Below, piece after piece: positions 1 to 11,515 of a stretch of 64,000 bases of DNA. Origin of the DNA: Tillus elongatus. Lineage: Eukaryota; Arthropoda; Insecta; Coleoptera; Cleridae. Position numbers and translations under genes: made by a program. The notes under the pieces were generated by a model. The model saw nothing but the letters and a program-made list of their open reading frames with translations, had not been told where the DNA came from and made no database searches. Positions within the stretch are counted from its first letter, which is position 1. Each line of letters starts with the position of its first letter. The DNA is taken from the NCBI GenBank assembly GCA_964006375.1, contig OZ023262.1, positions 197,038,778 to 197,102,777 on the forward strand. The letters are read 5' to 3'.

Positions 1-45
1 GCAACAAAATTCCGTGGTTCGAACACTAGTAACACGATCCCTTAG

Positions 46-228
46 ACTAACGACAACAACAAACAGACAGAATTAAACTTTTTAAGACATACATTGCGGG
101 AAAACGGATACGACAACAATCACATACTACGAAACATTAGAAACACACAAAAACAAACCACTACACCACAACAAGAACAAACAGAGCCCACACAACAACA
201 CACAGCGTTTTTCGATTTTCCACTTTAA
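46..228 (+). pseudogene. possible tail of a retroelement reverse-transcriptase ORF
   Basis: An open frame of about 60 codons starts after an in-frame stop and ends with TAA. It contains ELNFLRHTLRENGY, which resembles the segment of Penelope-type RT/endonuclease proteins where a run like 'EL..L...L..NGY' precedes the endonuclease. A Gln/Thr-rich tail (QKQTTTPQQEQTEP) follows. No RT catalytic motif or GIY-YIG nuclease lies inside the window, so this is at best the end of an element truncated by the window edge. The family call is inference from one short motif. Confidence 0.3.
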
Positions 229-1261
229 ACATAACTGTGAAAAATGGCTTGGAATCGAAATTAGAAAGCACTAACTCATCAGTATCCAAAAGCCATTAAA
301 AAACCCCCTGATTAAAATAAAAATGTATCTTGTAAAGTGCCACAATATCGCTCTGGTCGTAGTTCAATTGACTAAGCAGACGGCAAGCACGCCTCTAGGC
401 TAGCCTAAGGTAGAACATAAACATGCACGCCACACTTGGTGTTTAGTGTATCGGCTGCCACGCTCAGCGTTAACCCCGCTTTCTCTCAGGATAGAGAAGC
501 TCCATAAAATAGCGTCAGATCTGGACCGAAGGTACATAGCCTAAATCCACCAGCTATTTATATGCGGGCGTGGCTTGCCAGTTACAGCACTTAATTTCAA
601 ATAAAAAATGTTTAATATGAAAATTTTGCACCTGAATAAAAACACGGTAGGCTGCGTCTAACCGCCTTAATGAACGCTTTGCCACTGATTACTAATGAGC
701 TTTCACAACAAAGGATCACCACAAATGTTAAAGATACATAAACACAGTATTAAAGCTAACAGAATTTACGGGAATTTACTGGTCATTTGGCCTGGCATTC
801 CACAGTACAACCTCAAGCACATGTTGCGTACCAGTAGAATGAATAAAATTAGCTTGACAATTGCCCTTAAATCTAAAAATTGAAATTTTCAGTAGCTAGT
901 CCTAATAATTTGAACAGGGACAACTAAATACACGTTTATGTATTAAATGCTGATCACACATAACACATGGAGTGCTTCGTAAAGTGCGTGTGTTTGTGCA
1001 TATGTGTGGTAGTCAGTTGCTTATTACTAACGCAAACTGTGGTGTAAAATGAGTTCTTTTAACTAATAGCTAATTAAATAATGCATTAAAATTATTTACT
1101 TGTTTATATTTAATTATTGACAGTTGATTGTATTGTAAGTGTTATAACTTCATATAGTATTTGTGTATCTGAATGGTCTGTATAAATTGTTTTGCAAAGC
1201 CAGGAGAAAAAAAGTCTACATCTCTGTGTCTCTGAGTGTTGATGGTTTATTTTTCTTTCAG
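229..1261 (+). other. intronic/unassigned sequence upstream of first visible Fmr1 exon
   Basis: No coding exon was recognised. 350-600 is less AT-rich than its surroundings and may be untranslated tail of the retroelement fragment at the window start. The last part, ending TTTATTTTTCTTTCAG, is a good pyrimidine-rich splice acceptor for the exon that follows. Confidence 0.4.
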
Positions 1262-1321
1262 AAAATATAAGTCAGGGTACCAACGTGTTTCTAATTATGA
1301 GAGCGGGAGAGCTGGCTCAAG
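1262..1321 (+). CDS. Fmr1: Fmr1 60-nt exon before KH1 (phase 2 to phase 2)
   Basis: The exon lies between a TTTCTTTCAG acceptor and a CAAG|GTGAGC donor. Its first base completes a codon. It then reads KYKSGYQRVSNYESGRAGS, and its last two bases (AG) join the first base (A) of the 5221 exon to give Arg, producing ...[14 protein letters not shown]. That corresponds to the Arg-Gly/Ser linker just before KH1 in FMR1/FXR proteins (human ...ASR-FHEQFIVRED). Both flanking introns are phase 2 and the length is 60 nt, so skipping keeps the frame. The assignment rests on splice signals, phase match and the linker position, since the peptide itself is not a conserved domain. Confidence 0.72.
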
Positions 1322-1900
1322 GTGAGCTTTATAAAAAATTATAAATGCAGCATGTTAGTAGTATGTATGTATTTTCTTCTCCTGGCTCTTCTAAAGACAG
1401 TATACTTTGATGGCAATTTATGGACCATGTTAGATACACTACTTTAGCATGTTATCTGTATGTCTATTTCCTTTTTGTTTTCTATATTAGCTTTGTGCAT
1501 GCTGAGAAATTCTTCGAGCCAGGTTAAGATGTCACTTGTGCTTTAAAATGGTGGTGAAATATTATTTAGTTTTAGTACCTGCATTATATGAAAATATTTT
1601 TATATATAAGTGTGCACTTTCAAGAATCTACTTAGTTTTACTATGTGAATGGAATTGGTTGACTGTGATTTATAGCCTCCTAATAAAACAATATTGCATG
1701 CAGTAGATGTGTAAAAAAATAATAGTCTTAAACTGTTATTTAATAATCTAAAGGTTCCGACTACCATTCTGCAGTAGAGACTAATTAATGTACAAGTGAC
1801 CCTGCTGCTTGTAACTGTTTGGCCACGAAGTTGACTTCATAGTGGTTTTTTGTCAGTCGTATCTTTGCCAGGTCAGCTTAAAATCATTGTGAATATTATA

Positions 1901-4258
<2,358 letters not shown>

Positions 4259-4260
4259 TA

Positions 4261-4601
4261 TTTTTTTTTCTTTAACGTCGGCCTATTTCCGCGACTATGG
4301 CCAATCACCGACGCCAGGGAGCAGTTTCACCTCACTATCCTGGAAATTTTGCCGAACCCCTGTCTTTCTGTAAGGAGGATAGGGATCTTTAACGTCGCAT
4401 GGACACGCGACCGACGGCTTTACGCCCCCTCCGAAGGGCGGAACGTGCAGACATTCAACTTGCTAAAATACAATGCAAGAACCTCGGTTGATGTTAATTT
4501 TACAGTTTGTACTGAAAAAGTGAAAGGAGTACGCCGGGATCGAACCCAGTACCCTTCGGTTCAAAGGCACACGTTCTTACCTCTGAACCACCGAGGTCCT
4601 T
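4261..4601 (-). mobile_element. tRNA-derived SINE inserted in the Tc1 right end
   Basis: Read on the minus strand, the head at 4601-4525 contains GGTTCAGAGGTAAG (A-box-like) and a perfect B-box GGTTCGATCC. About 260 bp of unique body and an A-tail (T-run at 4261-4270 on the plus strand) follow. It is flanked by an 11-bp direct repeat CAGT(C/T)ACTGTA (4250-4260 and 4602-4612), typical of LINE-mobilised SINEs. The target is the terminal repeat of the Tc1-like element, so the SINE is younger. Confidence 0.75.
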
Positions 4602-5070
4602 CAGTTACTGTACTTGAAATACATTTAAATTTTGCTCTTAGCGATTAGACCTTATGGTCCTAAAATCTGCATTTTTTTTTGTTTGTTTATTAGTTTTATT
4701 ATGGTGACTTTCTAAAATGTTTTCCATCTTACCGTTAGCTTAAAAACAATGCAAATAATAATTTTTCCACTTCCCTCAAATTACACATACTTTTTAATTA
4801 TAATCTATCATTGTCTGAAGCGGGTGGATTTTCACAGCATTTTATAAATCCGCATACAAAATTTGAATAAGCAACTGTATTAGGGTATTTATAAAGTTCA
4901 TTTTTGCACGTAATATAAGGATTTAATGTTAAAGGGTATTTTATTAAGGATCTTTTATTTTGAAGGGTTTAAAGCCACCATTTTTATGAAGCTAAAACTA
5001 TCAAATATGAAAACATTTAAAATTAATCCGTCTTTCTGTAATTTTTGATACCAAGTGTAAAAGCTTATGC

Positions 5071-5138
5071 GGCTACTATTATTACCCGTTAGAATATTTT
5101 AATAGGCTACTATTATTACCCGTTAGAATATTTTAATA
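5071..5138 (+). repeat. 34-bp perfect tandem duplication
   Basis: The unit GGCTACTATTATTACCC...TTTTAATA occurs twice head to tail (5071-5104 and 5105-5138) without visible differences, so it is a recent small duplication within the Fmr1 intron, 80 bp before the KH1 exon. Confidence 0.85.
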
Positions 5139-5220
5139 TCTTAAAAAACATCTTGCCTGTCCAAATATAATTTAAGAAGTGAAGAAGTTATGAAGTAAAC
5201 GCTACCTTTATTTGTTACAG

Positions 5221-5368
5221 ATATTCAGATGAATTCATTGTTAGGGAAGATCTTATGGGCTTGGCTATTGGTGCTCACGGTGCCAACATACAGCAAGCAC
5301 GAAAAGTTGATGGTATCACAAATATTGAACTTGAGGAACACACTTGCACATTTAAAATCTATGGAGAG
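5221..5368 (+). CDS. Fmr1: Fmr1 exon encoding KH1 domain
   Basis: The acceptor is TTTATTTGTTACAG and the donor is GGAGAG|GTAAAT. After one base completing an Arg codon it reads [20 protein letters not shown], then [29 protein letters not shown]. This is the first KH RNA-binding domain of FMR1/FXR proteins, with the GxxG loop GAHG and the nearly invariant DLMGLAIG and NIQQARK segments. The protein binds mRNAs and ribosomes and represses translation, notably in neurons (family knowledge). It enters in phase 2 and leaves in phase 0, joining in frame to the KH2 exon. No frame damage is seen, so the gene looks functional. Confidence 0.97.
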
Positions 5369-5489
5369 GTAAATGTCAAACTTTAGAATTCTTGCATTTC
5401 TGCAATAATACACGTTTTATCAAATTTTATAAACCTTAATGGCCAAGCAGCCATGTAACAAATAAGCACTAAGAGGTTATTACTTTCAG

Positions 5490-5771
5490 ACAAATGAGGC
5501 TGTGAAGAAAGCTCGGTCGATGTTAGAATATAGCGAAGAATCTCTCCAGGTACCAAGGAGTCTGGTTGGTAAAGTAATCGGAAAGAACGGAAGGATAATT
5601 CAGGAAATTGTTGATAAAAGTGGTGTTGTTCGTGTTAAAATTGAGGGCGATAACGAACCTAAACCCACAATACCAAGGGAAGAAGGTCAAGTGCCATTTG
5701 TTTTTGTAGGGACTGTTGAAAGTATATGTAATGCTAAAGTTCTTTTACAATACCATTTGGCCCATCTTAAG
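5490..5771 (+). CDS. Fmr1: Fmr1 exon encoding KH2 domain
   Basis: A 282-nt exon (94 codons, phase 0 at both ends) lies between TTACTTTCAG and CTTAAG|GTAAGT. It reads [14 protein letters not shown], then the KH2 core [20 protein letters not shown] with GxxG loop GKNG, and ends [27 protein letters not shown]. The Ile of VIGKNG corresponds to the residue mutated in human I304N fragile X (family knowledge). The loop between the KH2 strands is short, as in insects, and lacks the long vertebrate insertion. The downstream exon begins EVEQLRQEK, exactly as in other family members. Confidence 0.97.
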
Positions 5772-6218
5772 GTAAGTCCTTTGTCTTTAGTTTTGATTTT
5801 TTTAAGTGATGTATTTTTGTTCATTAATAATTATTGTTGCCTTTACTTGGTGGAACCGTTCTATACTTAATACAGAGATATATACTTCTCTGGCTTTAAA
5901 AGTGCTTGTTTACTTCGCTACCACAGGTTTTGCTCTAAAAGGTCTAACCACAGGAAATTCAGGAGCTATGATGCTTAAAAAATGAAAAACACTTTTCCTG
6001 AAGATTTATCTGTATAGGAATTTGTGAATAGCTTGGGCTACTGAATTCAAGCAATCTTTTTTTAACAATTGCTAATGTTATATCTTCAGTTGATCGCAAT
6101 GATGTCAATGTTTTATGTTACTGGCATTTAAATCATTGCAACTTAAAAAAAGGGACCTAACTTCTCATATGATCTAGACTTTATTCCAGAATTTTCAATT
6201 GGTGATTGCTTGTTTTAC

Positions 6219-8050
6219 TAGGTTAGGTTATATTGTGAGTGGGCTATAACGGTCCCTCCACTGCGACCTCAAGGTCTATTGTGGCTCACGCCTTATTGTC
6301 TTTTATTTCACCCAACAAATCCAGCCTCCTATAAAGGTCGACAATTTTTGTGGGCGAAAGTTCACCCAGATCTTCTGGTGCAAGTTGTGTCTTGCCAAAG
6401 AGCAGGTGTCTGTGCTGTCCACAGCTTGACACGAACATAGCATGTGATCTGCTGTTTCATCACTGTCGATACACAGCCGGCACTTCGTCTCTTGACCGAG
6501 ACCAATTCGTTGCATGTGGTGACGCAAGCGGCAGTACCCTGTATACTGGCTGACCAGAGTTCTCAGTTGTTGTCTGTTTAGCCCTAGCAGTTTTGTGGCT
6601 CTTGACTTTGAAAGGCCATTTATGAAGGCCTTAGAGGGTGCTAATCTTGGCAGATTTTGCCATTGCTGGATTGTCCTTCTCTCTGTCCAAGTCTTTAAGC
6701 TGCGTGTTGCTGTGCATGACAATATCCCCAGAACAGGTTCTGGTCCTATAAAGTCATCCTGGGCACCGCCCTTGGCAAGCGTGTCGGCCGCCACATTGCT
6801 ATTAAGGTCCGAGTGACCCGGTATCCAGACCAGCAACACCTCATCGCAGTTGCCTAGTTCGTTGAGAGCAGATTTACAACTCCATACCATTTTTGAACTG
6901 CAACGGTAGGAACCAAGTGCCTTTATTACAGCTTGTGTATCTGAATACATTTTTATCGATTTGTGTGTGCAATGATTTTGTATAATTTCCTTCGCACACA
7001 TCTCGATGGCATACACCTGGTATATGATGGCATACATTCCGAGGGTAGATGATATTCTTCCATCGGTGATGCTCCCATATGCGCCAACTCCTGTCCCCAG
7101 ATTGGTTTTGGAGCCGTCAGTGTACCAGCAGAGATCTGCCAGGGTTCCCACTCGTCTGGAAACCAGGGAATTTGTAGATAAAAAAATTTTGTCAGGGAAA
7201 AATTGCGCAAATTGACAAAGAGTCTGAGAATGTTTATCCCCTTCAGGGAAAAATTATTTGTTTCCTTTTTATGATAAATAACTAAAATAATGTGTTTGCT
7301 TTTTGTGCAATTCTGAACCATTTATTTAGTGATTTCTTTTTCCACAAAACCACAACAATTGTTTTTTTTAATTTTTGATCATTGGTCGCTTTGTATTTGA
7401 AATGGGGAAGTGTGTTTTCCACCATGACATGAAGACCTACCTTATTCTGTGGTAGTTGTTACACATGTTGGGGGTAAAATAAAGATCAAAGTCAGCAAAA
7501 GAGATGGCGTGTCAGGGAAAAGTCAGGGAAATTAATATGCTGTTTTTAGTGGGAATCCTGTCTGCCCTCGATAGGGTCGTCTGGTTTCATTTCCAGTCCT
7601 CCCTTTCTGGAAGGACGATCTTGAAGGACAGATGTCTAATCTTAGTAGGCATTAGTTCTTAGACCATTCCCAGAACCTCATGACTCAATGTCATCCAGGA
7701 GTCAGGTCCTTTCCAAACTGATTGCCTTCAGCATGCTGTCGGCCGTTTGTTTTAATCTGTATGTTGTCAACCCAGCCTCCCTCTCCAGCCAAATGCGAAG
7801 AGGTAAAATGTTGAGGACTTCCAGAGCAGCTGATGGAGCAGTGCTTACGTGCCCGTTATCATCAGACAAGCTTGTCTCTGTAGCTGAGCCAGCTTGGCCC
7901 CTGCATTACCATGGAGTGCCTTAGGCCACCAAACTATAGCTCCATAGGTTATTATTGGCCTGATAACCTCTACATAGAACCAGTACATCTATTGTGGGTT
8001 TGTTCCCCAGTTATTTCTACAGAATGTCTTACTAACGCCCTTAAAAAATA
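6219..8050 (-). pseudogene. LINE with RNase H domain (R1/I-group), 5'-truncated, CCTAA tail
   Basis: On the minus strand, 7151-6303 encodes a ribonuclease H: LCWYTDGSKTNLGTGVGAYG (first Asp in YTDGS), IEMCAKEIIQ, YSDTQAVIKAL (second Asp) and VWIPGHSDLNSNVAADTLAKG. A Cys/His tail CRLCIDSDETADHMLCSC follows. Upstream, 7561-8040 gives the end of RT (VIRPIITYGAIVWWPKAL, LQRQACLMITG) with stops. The gene is split by a MITE at 7140-7560. The 3' end (6219-6300) carries a CCTAACCTAG tail on the sense strand, like the insect telomere repeat. The same 3' UTR recurs at 31985-32060. Confidence 0.85.
7140..7560 (+). mobile_element. MITE with CAGGGTTCCCACT inverted ends, inside the LINE
   Basis: The start CAGGGTTCCCACT and end AGTGGGAATCCTG are 13-bp inverted repeats with one mismatch. 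Subterminal GTCAGGGAAA/CCAGGGAATTT motifs recur inside. Removing the 421 bp rejoins the RNase H and RT parts of the LINE around TCTGCC, which is present on both sides and probably the target duplication. It has no coding capacity. Related ends occur at 45573 and 55859. Confidence 0.75.
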
Positions 8051-8062
8051 TTTTTGATTATA

Positions 8063-8536
8063 CAAGGGGGTACCCAAAAGAAACCGAACTTATCTTGTGA
8101 TGGGCGGAGTTTTTGCAGTAGCACCTTGTGCCGCTAGGAGCATATAGAGCTACCATTCTGGACTAAGTAAGCCAAGCGTCGATGCTAAAGAAGGTTTCGT
8201 CCAACTTGTGTGATTTTTTTACTGAGAGTTGTTTTGTGTGCTCGTCTTTTTTGCAATGTCTGATTCTCGTGAACAGCGCATGGCCATAAAGTTTTGCTTC
8301 TTGTGGGAAAAACTAGCACAGAAACTCTTGAAATGTTAAAAATGGCCTACAACGATGATGCTATTGGGAAAACTAAAGTGTGTTAGTGGTTTTCCTGTTT
8401 CAAAAGAGGTGAAATGTTAATTGATGACAAACCTCCCTCTGGTCGTCTTTCCACGGCTTGAACTGACGAAAATGTTAAAAAAATTGCGAAGTAATCCTGG
8501 AAGATCTACGACAGACCATTGATTGAGTTGTGGAAC
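8063..8536 (+). pseudogene. mariner transposon, 5' half
   Basis: It begins CAAGGGGGTACCCAAAAG after TA. An ATG near 8258 reads MSDSREQRMAIKFCFL, the N-terminus of a mariner transposase. After a frameshift it continues with the helix-turn-helix segment MLKMAYNDDAIGKTK, then FKRGEMLIDDKPPSGR. Stops and indels break the frame. It switches at about 8537 to a second mariner piece in the opposite direction. Confidence 0.75.
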
Positions 8537-9205
8537 AAACTCTGAATGGACAACTCCTCTCACACGGAAAAAGGAAATCAGCATCGTTTTGGGGCCAGGC
8601 GAACTTGGTGTCTTCCACTAGTTTGATTGTTGTTTCGTTTCAGGGTCGTAATTGTAGCAGCATGATTCGTCACCTCTGATGACCTTGGAAAAAAGTTTGG
8701 ATAATTTCAGAACTCTTCTTTTAAAGCACAACATGCTTCCATGCGACCTTACCTTTGTTCAGCAGTCAGCAGTCGAGGCACGAATTTGGTAGCCATATTT
8801 TATCCCCAAATCTCCCCTTTATATTTGCTGAACCGATCTCCAAACAGCTCCACAACTTCGTCAATGGTCCGCCATTGCTCTTCCAGGGTGATTTCGCGAT
8901 TTTTCTCAACATTTTTATCGGTTCAAGCCGTGGAAGGATGACCATAGCGAGGTTTGCCATCAATTGAGATTTCATTTCTTTTGAAACCGGAAAACCACTC
9001 AAACGCTTCTTCCGATAGCATTATGCTTATAGGCAGTTTTTAACATCTCAATAGTTTTGTGCCAGTTTTTCTGAGCAAGAAGCAAAATTTTACGGCTGCA
9101 TGCTATTCATGAGAATCAACGATTGCAAAGGAAGAGCACACAAAACAAATCACTAAAAAATTCACACAAGCCAAACGGAATATTTTTTAGTGATGCTTGG
9201 CCTTC
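8537..9205 (-). pseudogene. mariner transposon fragment, inverted relative to its neighbour
   Basis: Read on the minus strand, the order from about 9205 down to 8537 is the 5' UTR, the start region, the helix-turn-helix region (CAATTGATGGCAAACCTCG), the region around 8766-9002 and the DESCYNYDPETKQQ catalytic stretch (8640-8670). It ends at the segment matching 41620-41640 of the plus-strand mariner. It belongs to the same family as the plus-strand half at 8063, so the two make a fold-back arrangement. The frame is broken. Confidence 0.7.
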
Positions 9206-9399
9206 TGCCTCTAAACTATAGCTCCACTAGTTTGACCCCTGCATTACCATGAAGTGCCTTAGGCCACCAAACTATAGCTCCATAGCTTATTATTGGTCTG
9301 ATAACCTCTACATAGAACCAGTACATCTGTTGTGGGTTTGTTCCCCAGTTATTTCCACAGAATGTTTTACTAACGCCCTTCAAAAATATTTTTGATTAT

Positions 9400-9735
9400 A
9401 CAAGGGGGTACCCAAAAGAAACTGAACTTATGTTGTGATGGGCGGAGTTTTTGTAGTAGCACCTTGTGCCGCTAGGAGCATATAGAGCTCCCATTCTGGA
9501 GTCAGTAAGCCAAGCGTCGATGCTAAAGAAGGTTTCGTTCGACTTGTGTGAATTTTTTACTGATAGTTGTTTTGTGTGCTCGTCTTTTTTGCAATGTCTG
9601 ATTCTCGTGAACAGCGCATGGCCATCAAGTTTTGCTTCTTGTGGAGAAAACTGACACAGAAACTCTTGAAATGTTAAAAATGGCCTACAACGATGATGCT
9701 ATTGGGAAAACTAAAGTATGTCAGTGGTTTTCCTG
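9400..9735 (+). pseudogene. mariner 5' fragment, duplicated copy
   Basis: This is the duplicate of 8063-8397. CAAGGGGGTACCCAAAAG is followed by an ATG frame MSDSREQRMAIKFCFLW and ends in GKTKVCQWFSW at the duplication breakpoint. Confidence 0.8.
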
Positions 9736-9736
9736 G

Positions 9737-10170
9737 TAGCTTTATATGCTCCCAGCCGCAGAACGTGGTATACAAAAACTTCACCCACTACAACATCTGT
9801 TCTGTATATTTTGGGTATGCCCTCGTAGTTACACATTTCTGAATTTTCCTTCATGTAGTAGTAGTAGTAGTAGTGGTGGGGAGGCCAACGCCAAGCAAGT
9901 AAGCCACCATGGGCCCCTTTGCCAACCCCAGCAACCATGCTCTACTCCTCCTCGGTTCCGTCGCCAAACCGCCCGACCTCGAGATGAAAGCCGTGACGGT
10001 CTTCAATTGGGCGGTACTTACCTGATTCCTCTGCAGAGTCCTCGATCTGAACAATTCTGCTCGTAGACTCCCAAAAGCCTCTCATTCGCACAGGTAGTGG
10101 TGACACAGCCTCGTAGGCTCCTTGGTGACCCTCTGAGGCCTGTTATATTGCCTTCATGTGCGTATTCTGT
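9737..10170. other. unclassified GC-richer block with (TAG)n
   Basis: It contains (TAG)6 at about 9855-9873 followed by GGTGGGGAGGCCAACGCC and a GC-rich stretch. Short open frames exist on both strands but overlap one another and match nothing I recognise. A retroposed or SINE-like origin is possible, but no A/B box is clear. Confidence 0.3.
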
Positions 10171-10834
10171 GTGATTCTCAAATCATGAAAAGTTGTTCGT
10201 GACGTTTTAAAATGGTTATGAAAATCATCTGGAATGTAATTCAATATTATGTACAAGACTCTTCATTTCTCGCTAGTTTGATTCTTTTAGACAGCCCTAT
10301 AGTTATGACCTAAATTTTCTACAGCCAGTCCTATGACATTTAAATCAAGCGGATCATCAGCTAATTCCATTAGAATGATGCTAAGTTGTTCATTATTTTT
10401 ATCATTCATTTTCGATTTTAAAACTTTTGAAAATTTTGTTGAGATTTGGGGTTATGACTAGACTACAGCTTGCAATTTTAAAATGACAAAACAAATGTCA
10501 CAAGATATTGCTTGAGGTCAACAATGCATTCATAAGATTTTCAATAACCAAAATGTATCAACAGCAAACTCATGAGTGCCTAAATTCAACTGTGCCTCTA
10601 TCAATTTTGCCAATTACATCAGGCACTGTTTTCTGGCGATTAAACAAAGCATACAACAAAAAAATCGTTAGAAATGAACATTTTTTCACAGGAGCAAAAT
10701 ATTTATAACCGCTAGAACCAGGGTATACCTGCTATAATAACTAAGATTCTAATGTAGGGTTTTAAAATTTGGAAATATATGCTGATGTATCAAACGCTAA
10801 ACTCTATGCTAAATATGATTACATTCTCTTCCAG
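10171..10834 (+). other. Fmr1 intron end, no feature seen
   Basis: AT-rich sequence without recognisable coding or repeat, ending in the acceptor TACATTCTCTTCCAG used by the RGG-box exon. Confidence 0.5.
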
Positions 10835-11248
10835 GAAGTAGAGCAACTTCGCCAGGAGAAACTGGAAATCGACCAGCAGCTGAGAAGTATCCATGGTTCA
10901 GGTTTAGGTTCAATGCAAAGCTTATCAATGAACAGGAGGAATGATAGAGGCTACAATTCCGATATGGATGGAGGAAGCAGACCAAGCAGAGGTTCCATGA
11001 GAGGACGAGGTGGCAGAGGACGGGGTGGCGGGCCGAGCCGTCAGAACGACCGTTATAATTCTGGTAGTACTATCTCAGATTTTGTTAATAATGTGGATAA
11101 ACGCAAACAAGTAGGAAATGGAAGGGGGCGTGGTCAGACTAACGGTCGCCCACCTAGAGGGACTGGCGATCGTAACAGCCGTGACCGGCCTAATAGGGGT
11201 CGGTTATCAGTAGATTCTGCGGGTGGAGGTGATAGAGAACGGAAGTGA
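10835..11248 (+). CDS. Fmr1: Fmr1 exon: coiled segment, phospho-site and RGG box; optional terminal exon
   Basis: After the acceptor TTCTCTTCCAG it reads EVEQLRQEKLEIDQQLRSI, the Leu-rich segment that follows KH2 in all FMR1/FXR proteins. Next is RRNDRGYNSDMDGG, corresponding to the regulated Ser region of fly FMR1 (family knowledge), then an RGG box (RGSMRGRGGRGRGGG) and a basic tail ending GGGDRERK-stop at 11248. For the long form a donor leaving one base of a codon is required, because the next exon starts with two bases. The best candidate is GGAG|GTGATA at 11228/11229, giving ...AGG-G-SRHQTPD. Thus this exon could end a short protein or splice out. The use of both is inference. Confidence 0.92.
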   Translation, partial: EVEQLRQEKLEIDQQLRSIHGSGLGSMQSLSMNRRNDRGYNSDMDGGSRPSRGSMRGRGGRGRGGGPSRQNDRYNSGSTISDFVNNVDKRKQVGNGRGRGQTNGRPPRGTGDRNSRDRPNRGRLSVDSAGGGDRERK

Positions 11249-11515
11249 TTCTCCGAACAACCTTTTTCGTTAGGCTGTTGTAGCCAACTTCCATTACACT
11301 ACACTTTTGTAATTTAATATTGGCTCGGCTTTATGCACCACACTTTCTTAAGCCATTAGTGATGTTGTTTTTAAAATAAATGAGTTATTTTTGATGGAAA
11401 ATTAATTGTGATGTTAAGCGGTGGTGCATAAAGCCAGAGAAACAAAAACAATTTTCAGGTGACATTATAGACTGACCCGGCTGACGACCTTTTTTATGAT
11501 TCTGAAATAAACACG
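11249..11515 (+). terminator. Fmr1: possible 3' UTR and polyadenylation signals of a short Fmr1 mRNA
   Basis: After the in-frame stop at 11248 there are AATAAA hexamers at 11375-11380 and 11506-11511. They would be consistent with polyadenylation of a transcript ending in the RGG exon. No transcript evidence is available. Confidence 0.4.

Larger units (their letters stand above)
5066..6218 (+). other. Fmr1 introns around the KH exons, no other feature
   Basis: Apart from the exons and the small tandem duplication, 5872-6218 shows no recognisable gene or repeat. A vertebrate-style cassette exon was looked for after KH2 and not found. Confidence 0.4.
7897..9735 (+). repeat. tandem segmental duplication: 7897-8397 repeated at 9236-9735
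   Basis: A block of about 500 bp containing the LINE RT end (GCATTACCATG...GAACCAGTACATCT) plus the first 340 bp of a mariner element occurs twice in direct orientation, offset by about 1,338 bp, with only scattered substitutions. The second copy stops abruptly at TTTTCCTG (9735). The inverted mariner piece lies between the two copies. Confidence 0.85.

Noticed and set aside
4520..4600. A genuine tRNA gene on the minus strand
   Set aside because: The A/B boxes are present but no cloverleaf acceptor or anticodon arm forms, and the sequence continues into a SINE body with A-tail and target duplication.
9711..10066. Open frames on both strands in the GC-richer block
   Set aside because: They overlap each other, include a (TAG)n-derived Tyr/Ser run, and match no known protein.
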